Source of the DNA: G965233625 sp965233625
GTDB taxonomy: Bacteria > Planctomycetota > Planctomycetia > Pirellulales > Pirellulaceae
Assembly (NCBI GenBank): GCA_965233625.1
Contig: OZ247499.1
Coordinates: 7,749,639 to 7,813,638, forward strand
Direction of reading: 5' to 3'
Length of the DNA stretch: 64,000 bases
A program made the translations under genes and the position numbers. Positions within the stretch are counted from its first letter, which is position 1. Each line of letters begins with the position of its first letter. Below, one piece after another: positions 1 through 9,017 of this stretch. The notes beneath the pieces are model-generated. The model was not told the origin of the DNA, ran no database searches, and was given only the letters and a program-made list of their open reading frames with translations.

Positions 1-678
1 GGCCAGCAGGTGATGACCTTCAACGCACCGAAGCAGCCTGGCGAGTATCCCTACGTCTGCACGTTCCCCAATCACTGGATGCGGATGTACGGCGTGATGG
101 TGGTTGTAGAAGATCTGGACGCCTGGCAGAAGAACCCGGTGAAGCCCGCTGACCCGCTGGGCATTACGCGGGAACTAGTGAAAACCTGGCAGCCAGAAGA
201 CTTCAAGGCTGATCTTGTGGCTGGCGTTTCAGGCGCCAGCGCAGAGAGCGGTCAACGCATTTTCAAAGAAGCTACCTGCCTGCTCTGCCACAAGGCGGGT
301 GGCGAAGGCGGCGCCGTCGGCCCGGATCTGGCGGGCGTGTTCGGCCGGCATAAGAATGATGTCGCTGCCGTGCTGCGTGAAGTGCTGGATCCTTCGCACA
401 AGGTGGACCCTAAGTTCGCATTGTATAACGTGGTGACCAGTGAGGGCGAGTTTATCTCGGGTGTCATCACCGCGCAGAATCGCGATTCCATTACTCTGAT
501 CAGCAACGCGGACAACCCGACGCCGCAGACGATTGACCGTGAAGATATCGAAGAATTGATTAAGTCTTCTACGTCGATCATGCCCAAGGGCCTGATGGAC
601 AGGTATCAGAAGGATGAGATTTTCGCGCTGCTTGCTTATCTCAAGAGTCTGCCTGCTAAAAAGGAAGAGGCGAAGTAA
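1..678 (+). CDS. Cupredoxin-cytochrome c protein, C-terminal part (5' truncated by window)
   Basis: The frame is open from base 1, so the start lies outside the window. The first 40 residues look like the end of a plastocyanin/azurin-type copper domain: CTFPNHWMRM supplies the Cys, His and Met of a type 1 copper site. A class I-like cytochrome domain follows, with CLLCH (Cys at residue 93 of the visible part) and a later SIMPKGL that fits the axial methionine region. The layout resembles the C-terminal haem-binding domain TIGR02603 found on large planctomycete proteins. It probably moves electrons in the periplasm; the partner oxidase or dehydrogenase is not visible. A strong terminator follows directly. 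The domain calls are solid; the whole-protein function is unknown because the N-terminus is missing. Confidence 0.85.
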   Translation, partial: GQQVMTFNAPKQPGEYPYVCTFPNHWMRMYGVMVVVEDLDAWQKNPVKPADPLGITRELVKTWQPEDFKADLVAGVSGASAESGQRIFKEATCLLCHKAGGEGGAVGPDLAGVFGRHKNDVAAVLREVLDPSHKVDPKFALYNVVTSEGEFISGVITAQNRDSITLISNADNPTPQTIDREDIEELIKSSTSIMPKGLMDRYQKDEIFALLAYLKSLPAKKEEAK

Positions 679-713
679 CTCCGCCCTGACCCGTCTTCAA
701 ACCAAGTATTCAA

Positions 714-743
714 GGCGCCGGAATGAAGCTCCGGCGCCTTTTT
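714..743 (+). terminator. Rho-independent terminator after the cytochrome gene
   Basis: A perfect 9-bp stem (GGCGCCGGA at 714-722 and TCCGGCGCC at 730-738) with a 7-base loop is followed by five T. It sits 36 bases after the cytochrome stop codon, so it should end that transcript. Confidence 0.9.
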
Positions 744-883
744 CTTTTTGCTGGTTCATAGCAAGCGAAACGAATTCCGGGTGGGCAGTTTCGCGTGCGG
801 CGGATGTGGTGTTTATACTAGGCGGGTTCTAATCAGCATTGGGAAGCTTCCAGTGTTCGTTAACCCATTGAGGAACTGGCATT

Positions 884-2377
884 ATGCACGCATCGCGGCT
901 TTGCGTTTTATCTTTTGTCCTGGCAGTATTGGGCCTTCCTACGGGCATTTTGGCTCAGGCAGGTGAGTTGTCCGGGAAACGCCCTAATATCATTCTGGTG
1001 ATGACGGACGACCAGGGTAAGGGCGATTTAAGCTGCCTGGGCAACAAGGTGATCCGTACACCGCACATCGACGCGCTCTACAAAGAGAGTCTGCGGTTTA
1101 ACGATTTCCATGTCAGCCCAACTTGTGCCCCGACCCGGTCGGCGATTATGACGGGCCGCCATGAGTTTCAGAATGGCGTCACGCACACCATTCTTGAGCG
1201 GGAACGCATGACGCTGAAAGCCACCACCGTGGCCGAAGCGCTCCGTGATGCGGGTTATGCAACGGGCATCTTCGGCAAGTGGCATCTGGGCGATGAAGAA
1301 CCTTATCAACCGCATAACCGCGGTTTTACAGAAGCGTTTATTCATGGCGCCGGGGGCATCGGGCAGGCGTACCCGTGCAGTTGCGCCGACGCGCCGCCGA
1401 ATCAGAAGGACCGTTACTTTAATAACGTGATCCGCCATAACGGAAAGTTTGTCCGCACCAAGGGGTTCTGCACCGACGTGTTCTTTCAGGCGGCCCTTGG
1501 CTGGATCAAACAGCAGAGCGACGCGGACAAGCCCTTCTTCGCCTACCTCACGCCCAATGCACCACACGGGCCGATGATCGCGCCGGAGAAGTACAAGCAG
1601 CGTTTTCTGGATCTGGGCTACGATGGAAACTCGGCAGGCCGTATGGGCATGCTGGAAAACATCGATGACAACATGGGCCTGCTGACGCGGAAGCTGAAGG
1701 AATGGAAGCTTGAAGAAAATACGCTGCTGATCTTTATGACCGACAACGGTCAGGCAGGTCGCAGCGGGAAACTGAATGGAAAGCGTGTTTCGCTGGACAA
1801 CTACGGCTACAAGACAGGCAAGGGTTCTTCTTACGAAGGCGGCGTCAATGTGCCGGCGTATTGGCGCTGGAAAGGTGTGTTGCCTGCGGCGAAAGACGTC
1901 AGCGCATTAACCGCGCAGATTGATATCTTTCCGACTTTCGCCGCCTTAACCGGCGCGAAACTTCCGGCAGATCAGGTGACGGGGCGCAGCCTGCTGCCGC
2001 TGCTTGAAAATGCAGACGCCGCGTGGCCTGATCGCTTTCTTTTCACACACGTAGGTCGCTGGGCAAAAGGCGCCGATCCAGATAAGTCGAAGTTCAAAAA
2101 GTGCGCCGTGCGTACACAGCGATTCCGGCTGGTGAACAACGCAGAGCTGTACGACATTGCTAACGATCCGTTCGAGAAAACGAACGTCATCGAGAAGCAT
2201 CCAGAGCAGGTGAAGCGGATGCAGAAGGCGTACGATCAGTGGTGGGCGAAGACCGTTCCGATGATGGTCAACGAGGATGTCCCCAACGCTCCTCAGAAAC
2301 CGTTCTTCGTGCTCTACGAAAAGGAAACGGCAGATGGCCCCTTGCCAATGTGGCAGCCGCCAAAGCTTGACCCATAG
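884..2377 (+). CDS. Exported sulfatase (arylsulfatase family)
   Basis: Alkaline-phosphatase-fold sulfatase of 497 residues, hydrolysing sulfate esters outside the cytoplasm. Residues 1-25 form a signal peptide ending at a likely LAQA cleavage site. The metal-binding start PNIILVMTDDQG (34-45) and the canonical formylglycine motif C81-A-P-T-R85 followed by SAIMTGR are present, as are GKWHLG and TDNGQ further on. Length is usual for the family. An AGGA-type ribosome site (GAGGA, 8 bases upstream) supports the ATG. Substrate cannot be read from sequence; in planctomycetes such enzymes usually act on sulfated polysaccharides. A maturase (FGE or anSME) is required but is not in this window. Confidence 0.93.
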   Translation: MHASRLCVLSFVLAVLGLPTGILAQAGELSGKRPNIILVMTDDQGKGDLSCLGNKVIRTPHIDALYKESLRFNDFHVSPTCAPTRSAIMTGRHEFQNGVTHTILERERMTLKATTVAEALRDAGYATGIFGKWHLGDEEPYQPHNRGFTEAFIHGAGGIGQAYPCSCADAPPNQKDRYFNNVIRHNGKFVRTKGFCTDVFFQAALGWIKQQSDADKPFFAYLTPNAPHGPMIAPEKYKQRFLDLGYDGNSAGRMGMLENIDDNMGLLTRKLKEWKLEENTLLIFMTDNGQAGRSGKLNGKRVSLDNYGYKTGKGSSYEGGVNVPAYWRWKGVLPAAKDVSALTAQIDIFPTFAALTGAKLPADQVTGRSLLPLLENADAAWPDRFLFTHVGRWAKGADPDKSKFKKCAVRTQRFRLVNNAELYDIANDPFEKTNVIEKHPEQVKRMQKAYDQWWAKTVPMMVNEDVPNAPQKPFFVLYEKETADGPLPMWQPPKLDP

Positions 2378-2511
2378 GTTGCGGCGTCAAAAGACGAGTG
2401 CTGCGGGTGCAACGTCTCAGCAACTGTCAAACGCGTCTTGTCGAAAGCTGCCGGCGGTAGCACAATGGTTAGCGGGCAAGGCAGCAACACTTTCACGCAA
2501 GTGAGAAACTG

Positions 2512-4287
2512 GTGGACGATATCGACGGGATTCTTGACGCGTTTGAAGAACGCTGGCGCCAGAATCCGCCACCACCTTTTGACGAAATCGAAAATCTGAT
2601 TCCGCAGAACGGCGCCCAGGTTGAAACGCTGACGGAGCTGCTGAAGATTGACCTGGAGTATCGCTGTCGCTGCGGCGATGAGCTACCGGAATTGCAGGCG
2701 TACTTTCAACGGTTCCAGCGATACGAGTTGAGCCGCGAAACCCGGATCGATCTGGTGGTGGAGCACTACCGCGTGCGCAGCAGATGGGGCGACCGGCCGA
2801 AGCACGATGATGTGCTGGCGGATTTTCCTGATTATGCCGCGGAGCTTCCTTTGCTGCTGCTTGCCGTCGATCAGGAATTAGAGCGGGAAGATAGTACGGG
2901 CACGCACTATGATCCGCCCTACCTGGATACTCCCACGCTGACTGCAGAAAACCTTCCTGGCACAGAGCACGACACGGTGGCTGATGTCAGCGGTGTTGCG
3001 GGCAGCCACTCGCATTTTCTGGCAAGCATTGAGCCGTTCCGCGATTTACCGGCGGATACAGTTTCGGCTATCGCGCAGGAGATGGAGCCTTGTGAGTTTC
3101 AGCAGGGCGACCTGTTAGTCCGGCAAGGCGATGCGGCGACACGTCTGCTTGTGGTGCTGCAGGGCTCCACCGAGGTGCTGTTGAAAGACGGCACCGGCGC
3201 CAATCAGAGCATTGATCAGAGTGGACGTGGCGCCGTGTTTGGCGAGATGTCGCTGATGACCGGCAAGACGGCCGCTGCGGATGTTGTGGCGTTGTCGGAC
3301 GTCAGCGCTCTAGAGATTTCGCTCGAACAGTTCAAACGGCTGCTGCAAGATCATCCACCCGTGGGCGTCGCGTTCGCGCAGCTTATCGCGCAGCGTCTGG
3401 GCCGCGGCGAGGTAGACGTGTTCTACGACAAGACCATTCACAACTTTCGCGTGAAACGTCGTCTAGGCCGCGGCGCCATGGGCGTTGTGTACGAAGCAGA
3501 AGAGCTGAGCACCGGGCGCCGGGTCGCACTGAAAATGATGAAGCACCGCCTGGCGTACGATCAGCGCAGCGTGAAGCGATTTCATCAGGAGGCAGAGATC
3601 GTCGCCCGTCTGCGGTCGCCCAACATCGTGGATGTGTACGATAGCTTCGCTGCCTACAGCACCTTTTTTATGGTGATGGAACTATGCGAAGGGGCGTCGC
3701 TTGCGCAACTCATCCGCACGCATGTGATGCTTCCCGAAGACCAGATCCGCGCGATTGCCGGGCAGCTTGCTGCGGCGTTGCAGCATGCCCACGCACACGA
3801 TGTGGTTCATCGCGACTTGAAGCCTGCGAACGTGCTGCTGCAACGTGATGGCGTGGTGAAGCTTTCAGATTTTGGCCTAGCCAAGTCGTTCCTGTTGCAG
3901 GAAGACAGCAATCTGACATCGACCGGCGAAATTCTGGGTACGCCCTGCTACATGCCGCCCGAACAGCTGATCGGCTCTCCGGTGGATCACCGGGCCGACT
4001 ATTATGGCTTGGGTTGCGTGGTCTTCGAATTGTTGATGGGCAAACCCTTGTTCCGCGAAAACGATGTGATGAAGCTTCTGCAGCTTCAGATGCAGTGGGA
4101 CCTGGACAAAGCACTCGCAGAGTTCACCCACTTCAAGCCGCCTGCGATCCGCAAGGTCAGCGATGAACTTCGCGATCTTCTCGCCAGAACGCTCGCTTTC
4201 GAAGCAGACGACCGTCAGGTCAATCTGGCGGACATCGCCACCTGGGCGGCGCCGCTTAGCAAGGAATTCGCTGAGTTGCCTAAGTAG
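2512..4287 (+). CDS. Ser/Thr protein kinase with N-terminal cyclic-nucleotide-binding-like domain
   Basis: A 591-residue soluble kinase. Residues 1-140 form a helical N-terminal region of the kind often seen before planctomycete kinases. Residues about 168-300 form a cNMP-binding-like domain (FGEM at 243-246). The kinase domain spans about 311-588: glycine loop LGRGAMG (318-324), VALK lysine K342, HRDLKPAN (433-440) and DFG (453-455), then GTPCYMPPEQ in the activation segment. All catalytic residues are intact, so the kinase should be active. The Arg expected in the phosphate-binding cassette of the sensor domain is replaced (GKTAAADVVA, 251-260), so the ligand may not be cAMP or cGMP. No transmembrane segment is seen. 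The start is GTG; no ATG lies nearby and the ribosome site is weak, so the N-terminus is less certain. Confidence 0.92.
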   Translation: MDDIDGILDAFEERWRQNPPPPFDEIENLIPQNGAQVETLTELLKIDLEYRCRCGDELPELQAYFQRFQRYELSRETRIDLVVEHYRVRSRWGDRPKHDDVLADFPDYAAELPLLLLAVDQELEREDSTGTHYDPPYLDTPTLTAENLPGTEHDTVADVSGVAGSHSHFLASIEPFRDLPADTVSAIAQEMEPCEFQQGDLLVRQGDAATRLLVVLQGSTEVLLKDGTGANQSIDQSGRGAVFGEMSLMTGKTAAADVVALSDVSALEISLEQFKRLLQDHPPVGVAFAQLIAQRLGRGEVDVFYDKTIHNFRVKRRLGRGAMGVVYEAEELSTGRRVALKMMKHRLAYDQRSVKRFHQEAEIVARLRSPNIVDVYDSFAAYSTFFMVMELCEGASLAQLIRTHVMLPEDQIRAIAGQLAAALQHAHAHDVVHRDLKPANVLLQRDGVVKLSDFGLAKSFLLQEDSNLTSTGEILGTPCYMPPEQLIGSPVDHRADYYGLGCVVFELLMGKPLFRENDVMKLLQLQMQWDLDKALAEFTHFKPPAIRKVSDELRDLLARTLAFEADDRQVNLADIATWAAPLSKEFAELPK

Positions 4288-4455
4288 TGACGGCGTGTTC
4301 TGTGTCTTCGCAGTGAACTCGCTACCCCTCTTTGAATAGCAATGAAACGCAAGAATGCGGTGACGTGTTTGGCTTGCCCTCTGCCGTAAATTACACTGCT
4401 TGTTTCCACAGGCTGTCCGAAGTCCTGCATTCTTTCCCACCTACCGAGAAATCAG

Positions 4456-5766
4456 ATGCCCAAGTTACATCCAACGCGTCGCGCGTTCATTAAAACCACA
4501 ACAGCCATCGCCGGCGGGTACTGGCTGGGTACAACGCCTGTGGCGCGTGCTGCTTCGGCCAATGAGAAGCTGAATGTTGCGTGTATTGGTGTCGGCGGCC
4601 GGGGTTCGGCAAATGTGGGCGGCGTCTCGAAAGAGAACATCGTGGCGATGTGCGATGTGGATGAGAAGAAGGCCGGCGGACGCTTTCAGCAGTTCGATAA
4701 GGCGCGGAAGTTTCAGGACTTCCGCAAGATGCTCGATAAGCTGGATAAGCAGATCGACGCCGTTGTGATTAGCACGCCCGATCACACGCATTTCCACCCG
4801 GCCCGGCAGGCGATGCTGATGGGTAAGCATGTGTACTGCGAAAAGCCGCTGGCGCATTCGGTGTGGGAAATTCGCGAACTGACAAAGATCGCCAAGAAGA
4901 TGAACGTCGCCACCCAGTTGGGCAACCAGCGGCATGCGAACCCCGGCATGGCGCGCACCGTTGAAGCTGTCCGCTCTGGAATGATTGGCGAGATCAAAGA
5001 GGTTTATTGTGCGATTGGCGGCACACGCGGCATGCCCTCTATGCCCAAAGAGTTTCCGGCCGTGCCTGCGCATCTGAACTGGGACCTGTGGCAAGGCCCT
5101 GTTGCTGAGCGCAAATATGCGCCGGATTACGTGCCCTACAAATGGCGGTTCTGGTGGGACTATGGCACGGGCGAAACCGGCAACTGGGGCTGCCATATCC
5201 TCGACATTCCGTTCTGGGCGTTACAGCTGAAGTATCCCAACCGTGTGGATCTGGATGTGAAACCGGCCGCCGGTGAGATCGATCCGTTGCGTACTCCCAA
5301 GACGATGAAGACTCGATTGGAATTTCCTGCAGAGAAAGGACACGCGGCGTTAACGCTGCACTGGTGGCACGGTTCGTTGTTGAAGGTCTTCAAGGAACAT
5401 AAGACGCAGTCGTACGGAAATACGTTATTCATTGGCGATAAGGGCACCATCGCTGCCGGGTTCAACGGCTACAAAGTCACGATGAAAGATGGCAGCAAAC
5501 CCGCGGCGCCGGAACAGACGATTGCAAAATCTCCCGGCTTTCATCAAGAGTGGATCAACGCCTGCAAAGGCGGCAAACGCTCTAGCTGCGACTTTGTCGA
5601 CTATACCGGACCACTGGCCGAAGCGGTCATTCTGGCTAACACGGCCTACCGCGCGGGCGGCGGGTTCGACTGGGATGCGGCTGGCTTCAAAGCCAGCGGC
5701 AACAGCAATGTCGATCAGTATCTGATCCCCGAATTCCGCAAGGGATGGAAAGTGGACGCGGTGTAG
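4456..5766 (+). CDS. Gfo/Idh/MocA family oxidoreductase, Tat-exported
   Basis: NAD(P)-dependent sugar or inositol oxidoreductase family, 436 residues. The N-terminus is a twin-arginine signal (TRRAFIKTTTAIAGG) ending near ARAA, so the protein is exported folded with its cofactor. A Rossmann fold follows (GVGGRGSANV), then the family motif CEKPLAHSVWE with the conserved EKP lysine. The C-terminal part (GETGNWGCHILDIPFWAL) is typical of planctomycete secreted members. It is followed 68 bases later by a DUF1080 gene, a pairing common in this phylum and probably linked to secreted carbohydrate processing. The substrate is unknown. Confidence 0.92.
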   Translation: MPKLHPTRRAFIKTTTAIAGGYWLGTTPVARAASANEKLNVACIGVGGRGSANVGGVSKENIVAMCDVDEKKAGGRFQQFDKARKFQDFRKMLDKLDKQIDAVVISTPDHTHFHPARQAMLMGKHVYCEKPLAHSVWEIRELTKIAKKMNVATQLGNQRHANPGMARTVEAVRSGMIGEIKEVYCAIGGTRGMPSMPKEFPAVPAHLNWDLWQGPVAERKYAPDYVPYKWRFWWDYGTGETGNWGCHILDIPFWALQLKYPNRVDLDVKPAAGEIDPLRTPKTMKTRLEFPAEKGHAALTLHWWHGSLLKVFKEHKTQSYGNTLFIGDKGTIAAGFNGYKVTMKDGSKPAAPEQTIAKSPGFHQEWINACKGGKRSSCDFVDYTGPLAEAVILANTAYRAGGGFDWDAAGFKASGNSNVDQYLIPEFRKGWKVDAV

Positions 5767-5834
5767 CGGACACGCTTCCAGGTTGCACATTCACTTAAAT
5801 CACTCACTCAAAGAAAATACGCAATCGATTAGCT

Positions 5835-6539
5835 ATGAAACACATTCTCACCATTACGACGGTTTGCCTGGTAACACTCTCATCGCTGTTAGCGGCAAAC
5901 GCGGACGAAAAAATGACGCCGCTGTTCGACGGCAAAACGCTGGACGACTGGGTGCAGCACGGCGGCAAAGCAAAGTATGAAGTGGTCGACGGTGTGATTG
6001 TTGGCACGTCGGTGCCCAATACACCCAACAGCTTTTTATGCACGAAGAAGCACTACACAGACTTTGAGCTTCATGTGGAATTCAAAGTAGATCCCGCGTT
6101 GAATTCCGGCATTCAGATTCGCAGTAACGTCGCGGATAAGCCAACCGAAGTTGTCACGAAGACCAGCTCCGGCAAAGTAAGAAAGCGCAAGATCGCCGCG
6201 GGCCGCGTGCACGGTTACCAGGTGGAAATCGATCCCTCGGCGCGGGCCTGGTCGGGTGGCATTTACGATGAAGGTCGTCGCGGCTGGTTGAACGACCTTT
6301 CAAAAAACAAAGCTGCTCAAAATGCTTTTAAGCAGAACGAGTGGAATCAGTACCGGATCGTCTGCCAGGGCGATTCGATCAAAACCTGGATCAACGGTGT
6401 TCCCGCAGCGGATCTGAAAGACGACCTGACTTCCAAAGGTTTCATCGCTTTGCAGGTGCACGGCGTGCGAAACCCTGCGCAGGTTGGCAAGCAGGTTAGC
6501 TGGCGGAATGTCAAAATCAAAGAACTGTCTGCCAAGTAA
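5835..6539 (+). CDS. DUF1080 (3-keto-disaccharide hydrolase-like) exported protein
   Basis: A 234-residue protein with a signal peptide (about residues 1-23, cut near ANADE). It starts with the DUF1080 opening LFDGKTLDDWV and continues with the beta-sandwich pattern DFELHVEFKVDPALNSGIQIRS, typical of the concanavalin-like fold of this family. Some members hydrolyse 3-keto-glycosides, which fits the adjacent secreted Gfo/Idh/MocA oxidoreductase that could make keto-sugars; that link is inference. A clear terminator follows at 6572-6605. Confidence 0.9.
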   Translation: MKHILTITTVCLVTLSSLLAANADEKMTPLFDGKTLDDWVQHGGKAKYEVVDGVIVGTSVPNTPNSFLCTKKHYTDFELHVEFKVDPALNSGIQIRSNVADKPTEVVTKTSSGKVRKRKIAAGRVHGYQVEIDPSARAWSGGIYDEGRRGWLNDLSKNKAAQNAFKQNEWNQYRIVCQGDSIKTWINGVPAADLKDDLTSKGFIALQVHGVRNPAQVGKQVSWRNVKIKELSAK

Positions 6540-6571
6540 CCCGCGGCAAAAGTAATTCAATGTTCAACACT

Positions 6572-6605
6572 GCCGCCCTGCGTTCTCTGACCCGGGCGGC
6601 TTTTT
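6572..6605 (+). terminator. Rho-independent terminator after the DUF1080 gene
   Basis: GCCGCCC (6572-6578) and GGGCGGC (6594-6600) pair over a 15-base loop and are followed by five T. It ends the oxidoreductase-DUF1080 transcript. Confidence 0.85.
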
Positions 6606-6640
6606 GCTGTGTTGCCAGCCATCTATCGGGTAAGCCTGCA

Positions 6641-6934
6641 ATGAAACGTGAGGATAAGCTCATACAGAGATTTGAGGACGCCGCTGCGCGCATCATTCAG
6701 GCGGCAATAGTGGATCCTAATGAAATGGACGTAGCACTCTGGGACGACTTGTTCAATATTTGCCGAGAAGTGAAATCTGAAACCGCCGCGTCACCAACTT
6801 TGTCTAAACCATTATGCTCGTCGCTCTATGAGTACTACACCGGCATCGCTGACGTCGTTGATGGGAACGATTGCTGTTACGCGCAAATGCATGAGTTTTC
6901 ACTTTTGGTTAGCGAGGTATTCGATAGATGTTGA
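6641..6934 (+). CDS. Small hypothetical protein (97 residues)
   Basis: I do not recognise a family. The reading frame runs from ATG 6641 just past the preceding terminator. It is a soluble, mostly helical, acidic protein (MKREDKLIQRFEDAAARIIQ at the start) with four cysteines, three of them in the last third (two adjacent in DCCYAQ, one at the C-terminus). No signal peptide or membrane segment is present. Composition is more A/T-rich than its neighbours. The frame could extend upstream to 6560, but that part overlaps the terminator and is unlikely to be translated. It may be a real lineage-specific gene; evidence is only the open frame and plausible composition. Confidence 0.5.
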   Translation: MKREDKLIQRFEDAAARIIQAAIVDPNEMDVALWDDLFNICREVKSETAASPTLSKPLCSSLYEYYTGIADVVDGNDCCYAQMHEFSLLVSEVFDRC

Positions 6935-6989
6935 CGGTTGACGCAAAATCTCACGTTGTAACTTTCGTCAAAGCCAGGTGTGGTTCATC

Positions 6990-7688
6990 CTACGTACCTG
7001 CCCTACCTAACGTCGAATAGTACGAATGGACGGCAGGCTGCCCGGTGTAATTCGGTCCCGCAGCGTCAGAGGCGCCGAGGTAGGACCAGGTGGTGTTGAA
7101 GTTCGCGCCGCTGTTGCATCGCAGAAGATGCTGACGCGGTGCGTATTCAAAGTTGTTTTTTCTTAGCTGTTGCAGGACCTTTCGTGATAGTGACTGGTAT
7201 TGCGCATCAAAAATGGATTGCGGATCGAACGAGGCCAGCAGCACGCCGCCGGGCTTCAACCAGGTCGCAGCGTCCGCTATCACTTGCAGTTTGTCGCCGA
7301 TGTAATGCAAACCGTGAATGCACGTAATCAGGTCGAATTGCCGGGGCGTTTCAAATCCAGGCAGACTACTGACAATGAACTCCGCAGATTCATCCGCCTG
7401 AACAGCGGCAAAGCCGTCAACAAGATCGACGCCGCAGAACACGGACCCGGCGTATCCGATCCGGTCGCGGAAGTACCGGGCGCCTTCGAGAATTGCCCGG
7501 CCCTCGCCACAGCAAAGGTCCAGCCAGGCGACTGGTGGTGGAAGGTGAGAAAGAAAGTCGAGCGGATCGAAAGGCAGTTCGCGGGCGTAACTGTTTACGC
7601 CCGTTGCGACTCGCTGCCGGTTCATTGTTGAATTGGCGACAACCGGCGAATCGTGTAATTCCGCGTCGGTTAGCAGTTTGACGGACAT
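6990..7688 (-). CDS. Class I SAM-dependent methyltransferase
   Basis: A 232-residue enzyme with the SAM-binding motif LDLCCGEGRA near residue 56, an acidic loop (FCGVDLVDG) and the motif IV/post-IV region FDLITCIHGLHYIGDKL, then LKPGGVLLASF. This is the Rossmann-like methyltransferase fold (methyltransferase 11/25 type). The methyl acceptor is unknown. It lies 42 bases downstream of rho on the same strand and may be co-transcribed with it. No terminator was seen between the two genes. Confidence 0.85.
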   Translation of the reverse strand: MSVKLLTDAELHDSPVVANSTMNRQRVATGVNSYARELPFDPLDFLSHLPPPVAWLDLCCGEGRAILEGARYFRDRIGYAGSVFCGVDLVDGFAAVQADESAEFIVSSLPGFETPRQFDLITCIHGLHYIGDKLQVIADAATWLKPGGVLLASFDPQSIFDAQYQSLSRKVLQQLRKNNFEYAPRQHLLRCNSGANFNTTWSYLGASDAAGPNYTGQPAVHSYYSTLGRAGT

Positions 7689-7730
7689 GTCGTCTTCGTT
7701 CGTCAGATTTGCGCCGTACGTCGCGGGCGG

Positions 7731-9017
7731 CTAGTCATTCACCTTGGCGCCGCTGATGAGTTTGATGAAACCGGCGTTTTCATCGAACTTGCTTAGCTGT
7801 TTGGTCAGCTGCTCCATCGCATCAACGTGATGCATCGAAGTGAGCGTCCTTCGCAAAGCGGTAACCGCGTGCAACGTGTCTGCATCGTGCAGCAGTTCTT
7901 CGCGCCGCGTGCCCGATTGCGTGATATCAATCGCGGGCCACACACGCCGGTCGGCGAGTTTGCGGTCGAGCACAAGCTCCATGTTGCCGGTGCCTTTGAA
8001 CTCCTGGAAGATCAGTTCGTCCATCCGGCTGCCAGTGTCGATCAGTGCGGTGCCAACGATGGTCAGCGAACCACCTTCTTCAAACGCCCTCGCGGTTGCA
8101 AAAAGCTTCTTGGGAATGTCCATCGCTTTGATGTCGACACCGCCGCTCATGGTGCGGCCGGTGTTGCCCACCCACTTATTGAACGCGCGAGCCAGGCGGG
8201 TGATAGAGTCCATCAGCAGGAAGACGTCTTTACCCTGCTCCGCCAGCCGGCGGCAACGCTCGATCATCAGCTGCGACAGCCGGACGTGGCTTTCAACATC
8301 TTCGTCCAGGCTGCTGGCGACAACTTCGCCATTGACGTTGCGTTTCATATCGGTGACTTCTTCCGGACGCTCATCAATGAGCAGCACCATCAGTTTGACA
8401 CCGGGATAGTTCTCGGAAATGCCCTTGCTGACATGCTGCAGCATGATGGTCTTGCCAGACCGCGGCGGCGCCACAATCAGCGCTCTTTGTCCCTTGCCCA
8501 GCGGTGTGAGAAGATCCATCACACGCGTCGTCAGCGGCTCGGCGCCTGTCTCCAGGCGGAACCACTGATCGGGGTTAATCGGCGTCAGTGTGTCGAACGA
8601 ACGCACATCGAGATACTTTTCCGGCGGCATGCCGTCAACATCGACCATTTCCCGCAGTCGTGGTCCTTGCTGTTTTCTACCAGGTTGCACCAGGCCACGG
8701 ATAATCACACCTTGGCGAAGCCCGTATTTTTCGATCATCGTGCCAGGCACGAAAGGATCGGTGCGTTCGCGGGCGTAGTTGTTTTCGGGCCGACGCAGGA
8801 AGCCGTAGCCGTTGGGATGCATTTCCAGCAGTCCGTAGCCCGGCTGCAAGGAGCCATCTCCTGAATCTTCAAACTCGTGCTGTTGATTCTGGTTCTGGTT
8901 GTTGCCGCGAGAGTTGCGGTCGTTCCGGCGGCGTCTGCGGCCATTGTTGTTATTCTGGCCGCCATGGCGCCCTTGCGAGCGACCGCCTTGTTTCTGCCGG
9001 AATTTCTTCTTCCCCAT
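7731..9017 (-). CDS. rho: Transcription termination factor Rho
   Basis: Hexameric RNA-dependent ATPase that ends transcription. The start is placed at ATG 9017 because an AGGTG ribosome site lies 6 bases upstream; an in-frame GTG at 9026 would add only three residues. From this start the protein has 428 residues: a basic Arg/Asn/Gln/Gly-rich tract (1-47), the cold-shock-type RNA-binding domain (about 55-130, PNGYGFLRRPE), Walker A APPRSGKT (183-190), then LLIDERPEEV and the GGSLT-rich hexamer core. The usual N-terminal helical bundle seen in E. coli Rho is not visible; the low-complexity tract occupies its place. The ATPase core is complete. Confidence 0.97.
   Translation of the reverse strand: MGKKKFRQKQGGRSQGRHGGQNNNNGRRRRRNDRNSRGNNQNQNQQHEFEDSGDGSLQPGYGLLEMHPNGYGFLRRPENNYARERTDPFVPGTMIEKYGLRQGVIIRGLVQPGRKQQGPRLREMVDVDGMPPEKYLDVRSFDTLTPINPDQWFRLETGAEPLTTRVMDLLTPLGKGQRALIVAPPRSGKTIMLQHVSKGISENYPGVKLMVLLIDERPEEVTDMKRNVNGEVVASSLDEDVESHVRLSQLMIERCRRLAEQGKDVFLLMDSITRLARAFNKWVGNTGRTMSGGVDIKAMDIPKKLFATARAFEEGGSLTIVGTALIDTGSRMDELIFQEFKGTGNMELVLDRKLADRRVWPAIDITQSGTRREELLHDADTLHAVTALRRTLTSMHHVDAMEQLTKQLSKFDENAGFIKLISGAKVND

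Noticed and set aside
2440..2512. tRNA-like stretch before the kinase gene (GCGGTAGCACAATGGTTAGC resembles a D-arm start)
   Set aside because: No matching acceptor stem, anticodon arm or T-loop (TTC-like) follows in the next 70 bases; the resemblance is limited to one arm.
7827..8864. 345-codon plus-strand frame opposite rho
   Set aside because: It is the antisense shadow of the conserved rho coding sequence; no domain, no ribosome site, and high GC makes such frames common.
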